The translations under genes were made by a program, and so were the position numbers. The notes below the pieces were generated by a model. It saw nothing but the letters and a program-made list of their open reading frames with translations, was not told where the DNA came from and searched no databases. Of a stretch of DNA of 64,000 nt, positions 31,844 to 39,354 are shown in pieces. How positions within the stretch are numbered: position 1 is the stretch's first letter; each line of letters opens with the position of its first letter. Source of the DNA: Chloroflexota bacterium (GTDB taxonomy: Bacteria; Chloroflexota; Anaerolineae; Anaerolineales; UBA11579); contig JACPVG010000030.1 of assembly GCA_016191875.1 (NCBI GenBank), positions 1 through 64,000 of the forward strand, read 5' to 3'.

Positions 31844-34675
31844 TCAGGGCAGAAGCGTGAACGTTACGCTTTGAGTGGTGGTGTTGCCCGCCAGGTCGGT
31901 GGCGCGCACCGTCAGGGTGTGCTCGCCAGCCGTGCCTTGCCAGGCGGCCGCGAATGGCGCGGAGGCCAGCCGGATGAGCAGGCGGCCATCCACCAGGAAT
32001 TCCACGCTTGCCAGGGCGATGCCGTCATCCACCTGCGCCTGGAAGGTCAGGTTGCGCTCCCCGGGATACTGGAAGGTCTGCTCCTCGGCCGGATAGAGAA
32101 TTTGCACGCTCGGGGGCAGGTTGTCCACCGTGACCTGAATGGTCGCGGTCTGCACGACGTTCTGCGAATCGATCACCAGCAACTGCACGGCATAGAGCCC
32201 GTTCAGGCCGCTGGTGTCCCACTGGACCAATTCGCCGCCGGCCACCGCTGTCGGGTGGTCGTGGCCGATCTGCAGCCATTGCAGGGGGTACAGTCCCTCG
32301 CCAATCTGCACGCGGTAGTAGGCGAAATCCGGGACATCCGCCTGGCCGATGATGGAAACTATGCCGCGCACGTAGGCAAACACCGGGGGGGATTGAATCG
32401 AAACCGGTCCCTGGCTGCCGGAGGTGAAAATGGCGTCGTAGTCTTCGGGCGGCAGGTCCAGGCCGGCAGCCAGCGCCCAGTCGCGCGCTTGCGGGGGCAC
32501 GGCCAGGTACACCCGGCTTTCCACCAGTTCCGGCGGTGTGAACACGGTGGCCAGCCGGCCGGTCTGGCGGTTGACCAGCACGCGCTGGTAGAGGTTGTCG
32601 AGGAAGTGCGGCTCCGTTCCGGGCATGAAGAGTTCTTCGACCACGGTCGGACAGTCCGCGCCGGGCAGGAGGCCGGAGGGATCACACACCTGGATGCGAC
32701 TCAGGCCGGCCGGCTCGCTGAAACTCAGGGCGGGCAGACTGGCATGCGCGGCCCGAAACACGGCATGCCAGAGGCCGGCAACCGCCAGCGGGCTGAGCGG
32801 GCCGCCAGCCTCGCCTTCCGCTGCGCCAATCCACACTCCGACAGTGAGTTGCGGGGAATAGCCGAGAGTCCAGGTATCGAGGCCATTGGCCGTCTGGCCC
32901 AGTTTGGCGGCCGCCGGACGACCCGGCTCGAGGGGATTTGGACGACCCAGGCTGGGTTGACGGGCCAGTACGTCGCTGAGGATGTGAGTGACAAGGTAGG
33001 CCAGCTGGGCGCTGGTGACGGCCCGCTGTCCGGGCTGCGTATAGTCAAACAGCACACGTCCGTGAGCGTCTTCCACGCGCAGCAATGCGCCAGCCACCGG
33101 GCGGCCGGTAGCATCCGCCCGGCCTGCCAGCAGGCCCTGGTTGCCGAGCATGGAATAGGCATGTGTCAGGGCCAACAGGCTCAGTTCACCCCGGTCGAGC
33201 AACTGGCGTCCCGGGTCAGCGGGGTCCAGCCCCTCCAGGCCGGATTGGGTGGCCGTGTTCCAAGTATTGGGCGGGCCTACCTGGGCCAGCACCTGCAGCG
33301 CCGGAACGACGTAATCGTTGGCCAGGGCGGTGCGCAGGCGCAGCGGCCCGTGGAAATCGCCGTCAGCGTTGCCGTAGCCCTCCAGCCCGGCCGGCAGACT
33401 GGCCGGGACATCCCAGGCCAGCGAAGCCGGGCTGAAGCCGCGCGCGAAGGCCGTCAGGTAGACAAATGGGGAGAGCGACGTGCCGGGCGTATGCGCCCAA
33501 GCGGGGTCGCCCACCAGGGCAAGAATCTGTCCGCTGGCGTTGTCGAGCACGGCGGCTTGCGCCTCCAGGCGCCCGGCGAGTGCAGGCCCGGGCGGCAGGG
33601 TGGGCAGCAGGCGCGCCAGTTCGCAATCCACGTCGGCCAGCGAGGTCGGAGAGAGGTCGTCCGACAGCCGCGCCAGCTGCACCGCCGCCCCGCAGGCCAC
33701 TTCGGCCTGCAGGTTGGCATCCAGAGTGGTCAGGACGCGCAACCCGCCGCGTTCCAGCCGCTCGGACGGGATGTCGGCGGACAGTTGTTCGAGCGCCAGG
33801 GCGACGAATTCGGGGGCCAGCGGCGCAGCGGTCTCCTGCAGGGGCTGCAACGTGAGCGGATTGGCGTTGGCCTGGATGGCCTGCTCGGCGGTGATCATCC
33901 CCTGGGCCAGCATCGCCCGCAGGACGCGCCCCTGGCGTTCGAGGGCCAGGGCGGGCGCGTCCTGGGGGTTGAGCGCCGGGGCCTGGGCGATAGCCGCCAG
34001 CATGGCATTCTCCGCCAGGTTGAGGGCGGCCAGCGGCTTGCCGAAATAGACGCGGGCGGCGGCGTCCGCTCCAAAGGCAAGGTGGCCGAAATCGGCATGG
34101 TTGAGGAACCATTCCAGAATCTGGTCGCGGCCGAACTCGGCGGTCATTTGAGCAGCCAGCAGGCGCAGGCGCAGAGCCCTGCGCGGCCCGGGTGGCTCGG
34201 CGTAGAGCAGCAGTTCGTCCGCCAGGCGTTCGGCCAGTGTTTGGGGTTCAGGGTCCCGCCAGCTGGCGAGCGCGGCGCCGGAATGTTCATGGAAGCCGGG
34301 GTCGAGCTGGGCGACGATGGCGTTTGCCAGGTCGGGTGGGATTTCCGCCAGGGGAATATAAGCCGCGCCGAGCACGCCTGGGTGACTGTATTCCAGGAGA
34401 ACGACCTCGCCTGTACGGTCGAGGATGCGGGACGGCTGGCGAAGCTGGCCTTGCGGCCCCATCAGCGCCGAAAGCAGGGCGGTCGGAGGCAGGTCCTGGG
34501 TGGCGCCGGCATACATCCATACCCCCGTCAGCACCGCCAGCGCCAGCACGGCGTTCAGGAGCGCGGCCAGGCCCACGCCGCCGCGCACCCACCAGCGGCC
34601 GGGATGTCCGGCTGCGCCACGCCGGCGGCGGGCGCGTCGCCGGATGATGGGAGTCGGGTCAGTGGGCCGGGGCAT
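31844..34675 (-). CDS. Class A penicillin-binding protein (PBP1C-like) lacking catalytic residues
   Basis: 943 residues: basic cytoplasmic tail, one membrane helix, a GT51-like domain, a transpeptidase-like domain and Ig-like C-terminal modules (VDNLPPSVQILYPAEEQTF...VEFLVDGRLL). The scaffold is clear (FLNHADFGHLAFGADAAARVYFGKPLAALNLAENAML), but active sites are not: the GT51 EDxxFxxH reads LDPGFHEH; the SxxK tetrad reads T-S-L-S in PGTSLSPFVYLTA; SxN reads D-Y-V in ALANDYVVPA; KTG reads K-L-G. It should bind neither penicillin covalently nor polymerise glycan, so a structural or regulatory role is inferred. ATG at 34675 lies 6 nt after TACAAT. Confidence 0.88.
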   Translation of the reverse strand: MPRPTDPTPIIRRRARRRRGAAGHPGRWWVRGGVGLAALLNAVLALAVLTGVWMYAGATQDLPPTALLSALMGPQGQLRQPSRILDRTGEVVLLEYSHPGVLGAAYIPLAEIPPDLANAIVAQLDPGFHEHSGAALASWRDPEPQTLAERLADELLLYAEPPGPRRALRLRLLAAQMTAEFGRDQILEWFLNHADFGHLAFGADAAARVYFGKPLAALNLAENAMLAAIAQAPALNPQDAPALALERQGRVLRAMLAQGMITAEQAIQANANPLTLQPLQETAAPLAPEFVALALEQLSADIPSERLERGGLRVLTTLDANLQAEVACGAAVQLARLSDDLSPTSLADVDCELARLLPTLPPGPALAGRLEAQAAVLDNASGQILALVGDPAWAHTPGTSLSPFVYLTAFARGFSPASLAWDVPASLPAGLEGYGNADGDFHGPLRLRTALANDYVVPALQVLAQVGPPNTWNTATQSGLEGLDPADPGRQLLDRGELSLLALTHAYSMLGNQGLLAGRADATGRPVAGALLRVEDAHGRVLFDYTQPGQRAVTSAQLAYLVTHILSDVLARQPSLGRPNPLEPGRPAAAKLGQTANGLDTWTLGYSPQLTVGVWIGAAEGEAGGPLSPLAVAGLWHAVFRAAHASLPALSFSEPAGLSRIQVCDPSGLLPGADCPTVVEELFMPGTEPHFLDNLYQRVLVNRQTGRLATVFTPPELVESRVYLAVPPQARDWALAAGLDLPPEDYDAIFTSGSQGPVSIQSPPVFAYVRGIVSIIGQADVPDFAYYRVQIGEGLYPLQWLQIGHDHPTAVAGGELVQWDTSGLNGLYAVQLLVIDSQNVVQTATIQVTVDNLPPSVQILYPAEEQTFQYPGERNLTFQAQVDDGIALASVEFLVDGRLLIRLASAPFAAAWQGTAGEHTLTVRATDLAGNTTTQSVTFTLLP

Positions 34676-34681
34676 GCGGCC

Positions 34682-34687
34682 ATTGTA
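34682..34687 (-). promoter_or_regulatory. -10 box, leaderless start of the PBP-like gene
   Basis: TACAAT on the minus strand, 6 nt before the ATG at 34675. An earlier in-frame ATG at 34693 would lie upstream of the predicted transcript start. Confidence 0.5.
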
Positions 34688-34769
34688 CGCCAATTCGGCG
34701 CGGTCAGTTTTGAGTTAAACTACCCCATTGGAGCGGCCGTGACGCGCCCCCGACAATGTTGAGGACATC

Positions 34770-35900
34770 ATGCTCGAACCCGAGAAGACCTACACCGACC
34801 TGAATACCTCCGCGCGCATCCTGCTTGGCCCGGGGCCAAGCATGGCCCACCCGCGCGTGCTGCGGGCCATGGCCACCCCACTCGTCGGGCACCTCGACCC
34901 GCAGTTCCTGCAGGTGATGACCGACGTCCAGGAATTGCTGCGCTATGCCTTCCAGACCCATAACCACCTGACCATTCCGGTCTCCGGCACAGGCAGCGCC
35001 GGGATGGAGGCGGCGCTGTGCAACTTCCTCGAACCCGGCGACCGCGCCCTGGTGGCGGTGATGGGTTACTTTGGTGAGCGGTTGGTTGAGATGGCCGCCC
35101 GCTATGGCGCGCAGGTGGAGCGCATCGACGCGCCGTGGGGCCAGGTGTTCGATCCGCAGGAGGTCATCGACGTTCTCAAGCAGCAGCCTTACAAACTGCT
35201 GGCGCTCGTCCATGCCGAGACCAGCACCGGCGCGGCCCAGCCGGGCATCGCCGAGATCGCCGCCGCGGCTCACGCTCAGGGGACCCTGGTCGTGCTGGAT
35301 ACGGTCACTTCACTGGGGACGATGCCGGTCACGATCGACGAATGGGACGTGGACGTGGCCTACAGCGGGTCGCAAAAAGGACTTTCCTGCCCGCCCGGTC
35401 TGGCCCCGCTCACGGTGAATGAACGGGCGCGGGCCGCGCTGCGCGCCCGCAAAACACCGGTGGCGAACTGGTACCTTGACCTGATGGCGGTGGAGAACTA
35501 CTGGGGGGAGACTCGCACCTACCACCATACCGCGCCGATCAGCATGAACTTCGCTCTGCGGGAGGGGCTGCGCATGCTGGCGGAGGAAGGGCTGGAGGCG
35601 CGCTGGGCGCGCCACCGGCAAAATGCCGAGGCGCTGTGGACCGGCCTGGAAGACCTCGACCTGCCGCTGCTGGTCGAGCCGCCCTACCGGCTGCCGGCGC
35701 TCACCACGCCGCGCCTGGCCCCCGGCATCGAAGACCTGCCCGTGCGCAAAACCCTGTTGAACGAGTACAACATCGAGATCGCCGGCGGCTTTGGCCCGCT
35801 GGCGGGCAAGGTCTGGCGCATTGGCCTGATGGGCCACAGCAGCCGCAAAGAGAACGTGGTTATGCTGCTTGGCGCGCTGCGCGAGATTCTGAATCGATAG
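34770..35900 (+). CDS. Class V PLP aminotransferase (alanine/serine-glyoxylate type)
   Basis: 376 residues with the alanine-glyoxylate aminotransferase pattern: LLGPGPSMAHPRVLRAM near the start, SGTGSAGMEAAL, LVHAETSTG, VLDTVTSLGTMPV, the PLP-lysine in SGSQKGLSCPPGLAPLTV, TYHHTAPISM and GKVWRIGLMGHSS. It transfers an amino group from alanine or serine to glyoxylate, or serves as PucG in purine/ureide breakdown; the donor cannot be fixed from sequence. GAGG lies about 7 nt before the ATG. Homodimeric cytoplasmic enzyme by family. Confidence 0.93.
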   Translation: MLEPEKTYTDLNTSARILLGPGPSMAHPRVLRAMATPLVGHLDPQFLQVMTDVQELLRYAFQTHNHLTIPVSGTGSAGMEAALCNFLEPGDRALVAVMGYFGERLVEMAARYGAQVERIDAPWGQVFDPQEVIDVLKQQPYKLLALVHAETSTGAAQPGIAEIAAAAHAQGTLVVLDTVTSLGTMPVTIDEWDVDVAYSGSQKGLSCPPGLAPLTVNERARAALRARKTPVANWYLDLMAVENYWGETRTYHHTAPISMNFALREGLRMLAEEGLEARWARHRQNAEALWTGLEDLDLPLLVEPPYRLPALTTPRLAPGIEDLPVRKTLLNEYNIEIAGGFGPLAGKVWRIGLMGHSSRKENVVMLLGALREILNR

Positions 35901-35998
35901 GATTCCAGAGCAGGGGCGGCTCATGTCGCGCTCCTGATGCAACAACCTCAGGCTGCGCCCGCTTGCCCGCCGCGGCCGCCTGTGGCACAATACCCTGA

Positions 35999-36358
35999 AT
36001 GCGTTATGCGCTCTTCTTCCTCGCCATAGCCGCCGGAGTCGGCCTGGGCCTGTTCTATGGCTGGGTGGTCAGCCCGGTGCAGCTGGTGGATACCGCGCCC
36101 AGCAGCCTGCGGGCCGACTTCAAGGCCGATTACGCTCTGATGGTGGCCGAATCCTATGAGGTCCAGCCGGACCTGAACCTGGCGGCGCGACGGCTGGCGC
36201 AGTTGGGCGGCCACCCGCTGGATACCGTCCAGGCGGCGGCGGCTTTCGCTGTGCAGGTCGGTTATGACCCGCGCGACCTTGCCCTGTTGCGTGACCTGGC
36301 GGAGGCGCTCAAAGCTTACAACCCGGCTCTGGAATCGGGCGGGACGCCCACGCCATGA
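35999..36358 (+). CDS. Small membrane-anchored protein, tandem paralogue A
   Basis: 119 residues. An N-terminal membrane helix (ALFFLAIAAGVGLGLFYGWVVSPV) is followed by LVDTAPSSLRADFKADYALMVAESYEVQPDLNLAARRLAQLGG and a helical tail. The next gene encodes the same N-terminal module, so the two arose by tandem duplication. The ATG lies 7 nt after CACAAT (35986-35991), a possible leaderless start. Extracytoplasmic, unknown function. Confidence 0.7.
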   Translation: MRYALFFLAIAAGVGLGLFYGWVVSPVQLVDTAPSSLRADFKADYALMVAESYEVQPDLNLAARRLAQLGGHPLDTVQAAAAFAVQVGYDPRDLALLRDLAEALKAYNPALESGGTPTP

Positions 36359-37221
36359 GGAACGGCGGGCACTCCAACGGCTATCTGGTCACGGGCTTGC
36401 TCATCGGTCTTGCTCTTGGGCTGGTCTATGCCTGGGTGCTTGTGCCGGTCGAACTGATCGATACATCCCCGCAAAGCCTGCGGGCGGACTTCCAGGACGA
36501 CTACCGCGCCTTGGTGGCGGCGGCATTCGTTGCCAGCGGCGACTTGGGACGCGCCCGCGCCCGCCTGGCGCTGCTGAACGACCCAGACCCGGCCCGCACC
36601 CTGGCGATGCTCGCCCAGCGCACGCTGGCCGAAGGTGGCCCGGCTGATACCGCCCGCGCCCTCGGCCTGCTGGCGGCGGCGCTGGGAAGCGGAGGGCTTC
36701 CCCCCGAGGCGACCAGTCATGAAACGCCCCCGCCGGAGACGCCCGGCGCGGCGACGGCGGCCGCCACCCCTTCGGCCACCCTGGACGCGCCCGCCAGCGG
36801 TACGCCGGATGCAGGCCCGACCGGGCGGCCGACCCGCACGGTGACGCCCACGCCGACCCGCACCCCCACGCCCACCCAGGGGCCGCCTTTCCAATTGCAG
36901 GAGCGCGCCCCGGTCTGCGACCCGAACCTGGACCCGGCGCTGATCCAGGTCTTCGTCTTCGATGCCGCCGGCGCGCCGGTGCCCGGGGTGGAGGTGTTGG
37001 TGACCTGGGCGGGCGGACAGGATACGTTCTTTACCGGCCTTAAGCCGGAATTCGGTTTGGGATACGCCGATTTCCAGATGAGCGCGGGGGTCGTGTACAC
37101 GCTCCAACTGGCGGCCGGGGGCGACCCGGTTCCCAATCTGTCGCCTTCTAGCGACTGCCCTCCGGCGGAAGACGGCCGTGCGGTTCCGGGCTCGTGGCGG
37201 TTGGTTTTCAGACAGCCGTAG
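36355..37221 (+). CDS. Membrane-anchored protein, tandem paralogue B with C-terminal extension
   Basis: 288 residues. The N-terminal module (VTGLLIGLALGLVYAWVLVPVELIDTSPQSLRADFQDDYRALVAAAFVASGDLGRARARLALL) is homologous to the preceding protein. It adds a Pro/Thr linker (TPTPTRTPTPTQGPP) and a C-terminal beta domain (PALIQVFVFDAAGAPVPGVEVLVTWAGGQDTFFTG) resembling an Ig/CNA-B-like fold. It overlaps its paralogue by 4 nt. The pair is an operon of likely surface-exposed proteins. No known family. Confidence 0.75.
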   Translation: MRNGGHSNGYLVTGLLIGLALGLVYAWVLVPVELIDTSPQSLRADFQDDYRALVAAAFVASGDLGRARARLALLNDPDPARTLAMLAQRTLAEGGPADTARALGLLAAALGSGGLPPEATSHETPPPETPGAATAAATPSATLDAPASGTPDAGPTGRPTRTVTPTPTRTPTPTQGPPFQLQERAPVCDPNLDPALIQVFVFDAAGAPVPGVEVLVTWAGGQDTFFTGLKPEFGLGYADFQMSAGVVYTLQLAAGGDPVPNLSPSSDCPPAEDGRAVPGSWRLVFRQP

Positions 37222-37251
37222 ACCCCAAAAACGCCAGATTCGTCGCAAAAA

Positions 37252-37294
37252 TGCCCCCGAAATCGTTTTCTGGGGCAGGTTCGGCCCTGTTTTT
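37252..37294 (+). terminator. Possible terminator before the GHKL ATPase
   Basis: TGCCCC (37252-37257) can pair with GGGGCA (37272-37277), and a T-run occurs at 37290-37294. The geometry is imperfect. Confidence 0.35.
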
Positions 37295-37361
37295 CTTTGC
37301 GCTAAACCCCTCATTTCCCCTAAAATTAAGCCAACAGCCGCATAGGATAGGAATTGAAGGT

Positions 37362-39281
37362 ATGCCCACGAAAACCGCCCGGCGTCTGGAGTATCACGAC
37401 CGTTTCGCCTTGCAGCAGGCCGACCAGGCCATTCGCAAGGATGTGCTGCGCGCTCTGGTCGAGCTCGTCACGAACAGCAACGACTCATACGGCCGCTTTG
37501 AAGCCCACGGCAAGCCCGCGGATGGGCGCATCATCATCGAGATCCGGCGTAAAGTGAAAGACGCCGAGATACGGGTGCGCGACTTCGCTGAAGGCATGGA
37601 TACCGCCATCATGAACGAGGCAGTGGGCACCTACGGCGCGCCCACCAGCGGCTTCTTGCAGGGCGAGAGTGTGCGCGGCCTGTGGGGGCGCGGCCTCAAG
37701 GATGCTTTCTATGGCCTGGGGCACGGTCGGGTGATGTCCATCCGCAATGGGTACTATTATGAAGCCGCGCTCTTCACCCAGGATGGCGCGCCGATGTACG
37801 ATCCTCCCGATGAAGGCCAACCGGTCACGGATGATCTGCGCCAGGACCTGCAAATCCCTGAAGGCAATGGGACCGTGCTGGAGATCGTCATCTCCCGCAC
37901 TGACGTATCCGTGCCGCTGATCGACACGCTGCGATTCAAGCTGCAGCAGCACTTCGAGTTGCGCACCATCATGAACACCCGCCGTCGCCAGGTCATCCTG
38001 CGCGAGATGGACCGTTACAACCGGGTCAAGCAGGAATACCCGCTTTCGTACACTCCGCCCACGGGCATCCGCATCTACAACGAGGCCTTCTACGTGCCGG
38101 GCACGCCTGCCCTGGTTCACCTGGAAGTACACCGCTCGGATGAGCCGCTCACCACCGTCTCCGAAGTAGGCGATTACGCCGATGGCGGACTGTTGGTGTT
38201 GAGCAAGCGGGTGGTCATGGCGCTCACTCTGCTGAAATACGGGCATAGCGAACACGCCACGCGGGTCTACGGTTCCATTACCTGCGATTACCTGCACGAC
38301 CTGCTCCAGAAGGAAGAAACCGAGCCGATCTTGAGTGCCACACGCGACGGCCTGAACTGGGACCACACGTTCATGAAGGCCCTGCGCACCGAGGTGGAGG
38401 CCAAGCTGGAGCCGCTCATCCAGGCCGAACGGCGGCTGGCGCAACAACAGCGGGCGGTGGTGCTGGATAAGCGCCTGCGCAAGCGTTTCACCAGCGCGCT
38501 CAAGCGCCTCAATTCCATCGCCAGCGAAGTGCTGGTGGGGCCGCGCAGCGCCAAGACGCTCTCGCGACCGGATATCCCCTTCAACGGGTTCGGGTTCGTC
38601 AAGGAGTTCATTTCCATCCAAAACGGCCGCGCGGCCGGGTTGACGGTGCGCGCTAAATTCAGCGGCGACCTGCGGCCGGGCCACATCGTAGAAGTGGTCT
38701 CTGAACATCCGCGGGTGCGGGTGGTGACGCCCTATGTGGAACTGGCCGCCCGCAAAGACTACCCGGAGATCGGCGAGGCGCGCATTCAGGTGGAGGGCAT
38801 GCAGGTTGGCGCCGAGGGCGTGGTGAGCGCACGCGTCAACGGTCGTCGCGCCGAGGCGCTGGTCAAGGTGGTTTCGCGCCCGGCCGAGGAGGAAAGCAGT
38901 GGGCCGCGCAGCTTCATTACGGATATCGAATTCAACCCCAGCGGGGATCCGCGCCAACGGGCGGCCTTCGACCGCGAGACGGCGCGCATCATCATCGCCA
39001 CGCGCGCACCCTCGGTGGCGCAGTACCTGGGGCTGGACGGCTCGGGCGTGACCACCCCGCAGGGCCAGGTGCTGCTGGCGGAACTGGTGACCGAAGTGCT
39101 ATGCCGCGAGATCGCCCGGGTGGGCGTGCAGAACGGCAAACTGCCCGCTTTCCATGAATCCATGGAGGCCAGCATTCAGGCGCATGTGCAGCGCCTGGAG
39201 CATGAATTCGCCCATGAGATTCATGCCTATTTCGTGGATCCGCAATACCGGCGCGAGGTGGGGCAGGGTGAGGGGGATTGA
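37362..39281 (+). CDS. Stand-alone GHKL (Hsp90/MutL/MORC-like) ATPase
   Basis: 639 residues from MPTKTARRLEYHDRF. The N-terminal ATPase has the N-box LVELVTNSNDSYG (E34, N38, D41), the G1-like VRDFAEGMD and the glycine-rich G2 GLWGRGLKDAFYGLG. An S5-like middle domain and a basic helical section (EAKLEPLIQAERRLAQQQRA) follow. The C-terminus has Ig-like strands (VEVVSEHPRVRVVTPYVEL) and a metalloprotease-like end (HEFAHEIHAYF). No kinase or nuclease motif was found. Clients are unknown; family analogues act in DNA repair, chromatin or antiphage defence. It stands alone between an operon and a kinase, beside a palindromic element. Confidence 0.75.
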   Translation: MPTKTARRLEYHDRFALQQADQAIRKDVLRALVELVTNSNDSYGRFEAHGKPADGRIIIEIRRKVKDAEIRVRDFAEGMDTAIMNEAVGTYGAPTSGFLQGESVRGLWGRGLKDAFYGLGHGRVMSIRNGYYYEAALFTQDGAPMYDPPDEGQPVTDDLRQDLQIPEGNGTVLEIVISRTDVSVPLIDTLRFKLQQHFELRTIMNTRRRQVILREMDRYNRVKQEYPLSYTPPTGIRIYNEAFYVPGTPALVHLEVHRSDEPLTTVSEVGDYADGGLLVLSKRVVMALTLLKYGHSEHATRVYGSITCDYLHDLLQKEETEPILSATRDGLNWDHTFMKALRTEVEAKLEPLIQAERRLAQQQRAVVLDKRLRKRFTSALKRLNSIASEVLVGPRSAKTLSRPDIPFNGFGFVKEFISIQNGRAAGLTVRAKFSGDLRPGHIVEVVSEHPRVRVVTPYVELAARKDYPEIGEARIQVEGMQVGAEGVVSARVNGRRAEALVKVVSRPAEEESSGPRSFITDIEFNPSGDPRQRAAFDRETARIIIATRAPSVAQYLGLDGSGVTTPQGQVLLAELVTEVLCREIARVGVQNGKLPAFHESMEASIQAHVQRLEHEFAHEIHAYFVDPQYRREVGQGEGD

Positions 39282-39283
39282 GC

Positions 39284-39332
39284 TATTGGCCGTTTGGGCG
39301 CACTGTTATTTCTAATCACTTACGGCCAACTA
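39284..39332. repeat. Palindromic intergenic element, copy B (inverted)
   Basis: Reverse complement of the element at 25977-26026: core TAAGTGATTRGAAATARC and CAGTGCGCCCAAACGGCC with two substitutions. Arms TTGGCCGT (39286-39293) / ACGGCCAA (39322-39329). The right flank CACAGTA is shared with the copy at 6335-6386. Confidence 0.8.
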
Positions 39333-39354
39333 CACAGTAGCCGGCATTGCGGGT

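Noticed and set aside
31871-34762. 963-codon plus-strand frame opposite the PBP-like gene
   Set aside because: Same antisense artefact; its translation is low-complexity Arg/Gly/Gln-rich with no domain.
37362-39281. Sensor histidine kinase
   Set aside because: There is a GHKL ATPase fold but no H-box dimerisation domain, membrane helix or receiver neighbour.
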